DNA of 64,000 nucleotides. It comes from Macrotis lagotis. Lineage: Eukaryota > Chordata > Mammalia > Peramelemorphia > Peramelidae. The stretch lies in the NCBI RefSeq assembly GCF_037893015.1, contig NC_133658.1, forward strand, positions 290,103,719 to 290,167,718, in the 5' to 3' direction. Position numbers and translations under genes: made by a program. Positions within the stretch are counted from its first letter, which is position 1; the number at the start of each line of letters is the position of its first letter. Positions 61,800-64,000 of the stretch are shown piece by piece. The notes below the pieces were generated by a model, which was not told the DNA's origin, did no database searches, and saw only the letters and a program-made list of their open reading frames with translations.

Positions 61800-61865
61800 G
61801 CAAATTCTCAGCCCCTTTATAGGAGCCGCAGTGACCCTCCTAATTGGTTATTAATGACCCCCCTG
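61800..61865 (-). promoter_or_regulatory. PRDM12: PRDM12 core promoter: TATA, CCAAT and ATTA sites
   Basis: On the minus strand: TCATTAATAACCAATTAGG (61857-61839), then TATAAAGGGG (61822-61813). The TATA-like box predicts a start near 61785-61795. A CCAAT box flanked by ATTA cores suggests homeodomain input. Confidence 0.6.
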
Positions 61866-62165
61866 ACGTTGTAAGATAGACTTGTTCTACCAGGGAGCTA
61901 CAAACCTAGAGGGAGCGAGCGAGGAGGGGGGGGGGAGAAGGAGCCCCCTCCTCACCTTCCTAGTTGTCTTCGTCCTCCTCCCCCTTCCCCCCTTCCCCCT
62001 CCCCTTGTGGGAAGGGCAGAGGGAGAGGCAGGACCAAAGGCTAGGTTTATCCCAGCATAGAAATCGGGAGCGGAGCTGGGGAAAAAGAGGCTGCTTTTGA
62101 AACCGGTTACAAGTCTGCACTCCTCCAGTGGAGTGGAGGGCATGAGGACGTGGGATTCAGACCCA

Positions 62166-62222
<57 letters not shown>

Positions 62223-62226
62223 ACAC
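62166..62226. repeat. (CA)n microsatellite
   Basis: About 60 bp, nearly pure, upstream of PRDM12. 62230-63270 is repeat-free, moderately CpG-rich upstream DNA with no recognised gene. Confidence 0.95.
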
Positions 62227-63359
62227 TCTCTTTCTGGGCTGGTTGCTGCCTCTGGTTAGTAGGCATCGGATGCCAGGAGGCTGATACCATTATCTAGCCA
62301 AAATATTTCTGACCTCGGGACTGGACAAGGCAAGACAGGGTCTCGTCCTCCCGTTTTTCCTCTTCCCAGTTCGCTTCCCAGTCTTGAGGAACTGGGAGCT
62401 GGGTGCTTCATGATTTTAGCTAGGAAATCCCCCAACCTCAGTTTCCCGACCTGATGTAGACCATATTCTTTGTCCCCAATTCCTCAGGTCCCCAGTCAGG
62501 GTCCAGTTCTCTCAGTGCTTCTCCCTGGGATCGCCGGGGTATGCTCCTCTTTTGAACTCGGATCGGGTAGTTCGAATAAAGCGGGCCTCCAGGATCCGAA
62601 CCCGCGGGGAAACGAAATTCAGACCTGGGGTCAGTGTGCGGAGCTGCATGGCCGTCGGGGGGCCCTTTGAGTGAGACGGGGGCCCAAGGGCTATAGGGAT
62701 GGGGCAAGAAGGAAACTGTGGACGTTGGTGCCCCAGATCTCACCTGCTTGGGATACTTATCACCGAGTGAGCCCACTTCCCGAGTTTTGTCGAGGGTGTC
62801 ACACACTTAATCCGGGATGTTTCTTCAGACTCCTCCACCGGATCCAGGCTGCACGGTCCAGCCTCTGTCCCCTTTTCCTTCCCGGGAGCGGGTTTGGTCA
62901 GAGTCCAACCGAAACAGAACCTGACAAAGCTGGTCTCGCTTCCATATCTTCCTCCCTGTCACAGGTCCAGACTGTCAACCTAAGGGATAAGATCTCGAGG
63001 AAAGGCGTTTTCAGGTGCGATCTCGGGGGACCTCGGGGTTCTCCAAAAAGACAAGTAAGCGGAATTATAACTCTCTCCAAACCCCAAATCAAAGCTTTAA
63101 AAAGCACCTGCACAGCCTGGTAGGCTAGGTTCCCAGTTCCAATAGCCTAGCGAAAACCCCCGTCTGTCTTTGGCTCTCAGCCTAAGGCCTTATCCTAGTC
63201 CCAAATCTCCTTGCTTAGGAGGCCAAGGGAAGCCTCCCAGTTCAGGTGCTCTAGGACCAGCGTGTCCAAATGGAGTTTTCTCGCCGGCTATTTCTGCCTC
63301 ACTCCCTCTTCTTTTTGGTCTGTTTCTGTTTCTCTAACTCATTACCCCTCACTCTAGTC

Positions 63360-63575
63360 TCCAACTCCTATACCTCCTATTTTTTCTCATTCGCTTTTTT
63401 GCTCTGTCTCTTTTTTTCTTTCCTTTTTTCCCCTTTCTCTCTCCTTTCACTCTCTCTGGTTCTCTATCCACTCTTTTTTTCCTCCTCCTCTTCCTTCTTC
63501 TTCTTCTTCTTCCTTCTTCCTTTTTCCTTCTTCTTCTTCTTCTTCTTCTTCTTCTTCTCTCTGTCTCTGTCTCTG

Positions 63576-63658
<83 letters not shown>
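63360..63658. repeat. Compound microsatellite (pyrimidine tract)
   Basis: In order: CT-rich DNA, (TTC)n to about 63558, (TCTCTG)n to about 63598, (CT)n to about 63622, (CA)n to 63658. It accounts for the long low-complexity open frames on both strands. 63660-64000 shows nothing I can name. Confidence 0.95.
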
Positions 63659-63660
<2 letters not shown>

Positions 63661-64000
63661 GGAGGCTCTGAGAGAGTAAAACAAGAACTCCAACCACAAT
63701 ATATATCCCCGTAGCTAGTCACCACTGGCAGCCAAGGACTTTTTTTTCCCACGAGGAAAGGGTCCCTCTGTCCTGGAAATAGGAGAAAGAGACTTTGCCG
63801 CTTTTGAACAGCAAACCTAGAGCCAAACAGCCTTTTCACCATCTCGTCTCTCTTTATCCAAGAACCGGATAAACTCTTAGTTATCTCCCTCCCTCCCATC
63901 CCCATTAGATTTGGCCACATCCTCAAGGGTCCAGCTAACAGGTGGTCTTGAGCATCACTACAAACCTATTCTATAGAAATCCACCAGGCCAGCGGCCCAA

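Noticed and set aside
63270-63926. Frames of 116-159 codons over the compound microsatellite
   Set aside because: Ser/Leu, Glu/Arg or Cys/Val repeats from microsatellites in all frames.

Overview
The window is mammalian nuclear DNA, most likely from a marsupial. It has widely spaced, GT-AG spliced exons in large introns. It is dense in a ~150-bp tRNA-derived SINE of the kind abundant in marsupials, with marsupial-type L1 3' ends, RTE-tailed SINEs and an ORF1-only 'half-LINE' (HAL1). The SINE variant and some GC-rich derivatives remind me of dasyuromorphs (devil/dunnart group), but I cannot prove that from sequence alone.

Three host genes lie on the minus strand in the order known from human 9q34.12 (PRDM12, EXOSC2, ABL1). 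PRDM12 is complete: 5 coding exons from 61446 to 44633, 355 codons, with an intact PR/SET domain and three C2H2 fingers. EXOSC2 is complete: 9 coding exons from 29504 to 14001, 293 codons, exosome cap subunit RRP4. The first exon of ABL1 isoform 1b (2922-2787) encodes the myristoylated N-cap; the rest of ABL1 lies beyond the left edge. All splice phases in the two complete genes close without frameshift.

Layout: 1-2786 is the start of ABL1 intron 1, with an RTE-type LINE at the edge. 2787-4700 holds ABL1 exon 1b, its 5' UTR and a CpG island with a second promoter-like cluster (CCAAT boxes, ZNF143-type site). 4700-13500 is repeat-rich intergenic DNA. 14001-29504 is EXOSC2, whose introns hold many SINEs and one TSD-bounded full-length HAL1. 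29505-29640 is the EXOSC2 promoter. 29640-43200 is repeat-rich intergenic DNA. 43200-61446 is PRDM12 with its 3' UTR. 61447-64000 is the PRDM12 5' UTR, promoter and upstream DNA, ending in a long compound microsatellite.

The genes are not a functional operon: a ubiquitous RNA-decay subunit sits between a neural/nociceptor regulator and a tyrosine kinase. Near-consensus CTCF-like motifs, pointing away from each other, lie near the EXOSC2 and PRDM12 3' ends and could insulate them. I found no novel multi-gene system, no CRISPR, no rRNA or functional tRNA gene, and no recognisable retroviral (LTR/gag/pol/env) copy. The most notable points are a PRDM12 without its polyalanine tract, a full-length HAL1 carrying three A-to-G-shifted SINE copies, a two-word 10-bp repeat in EXOSC2 intron 1, and the divergent CTCF-like pair.
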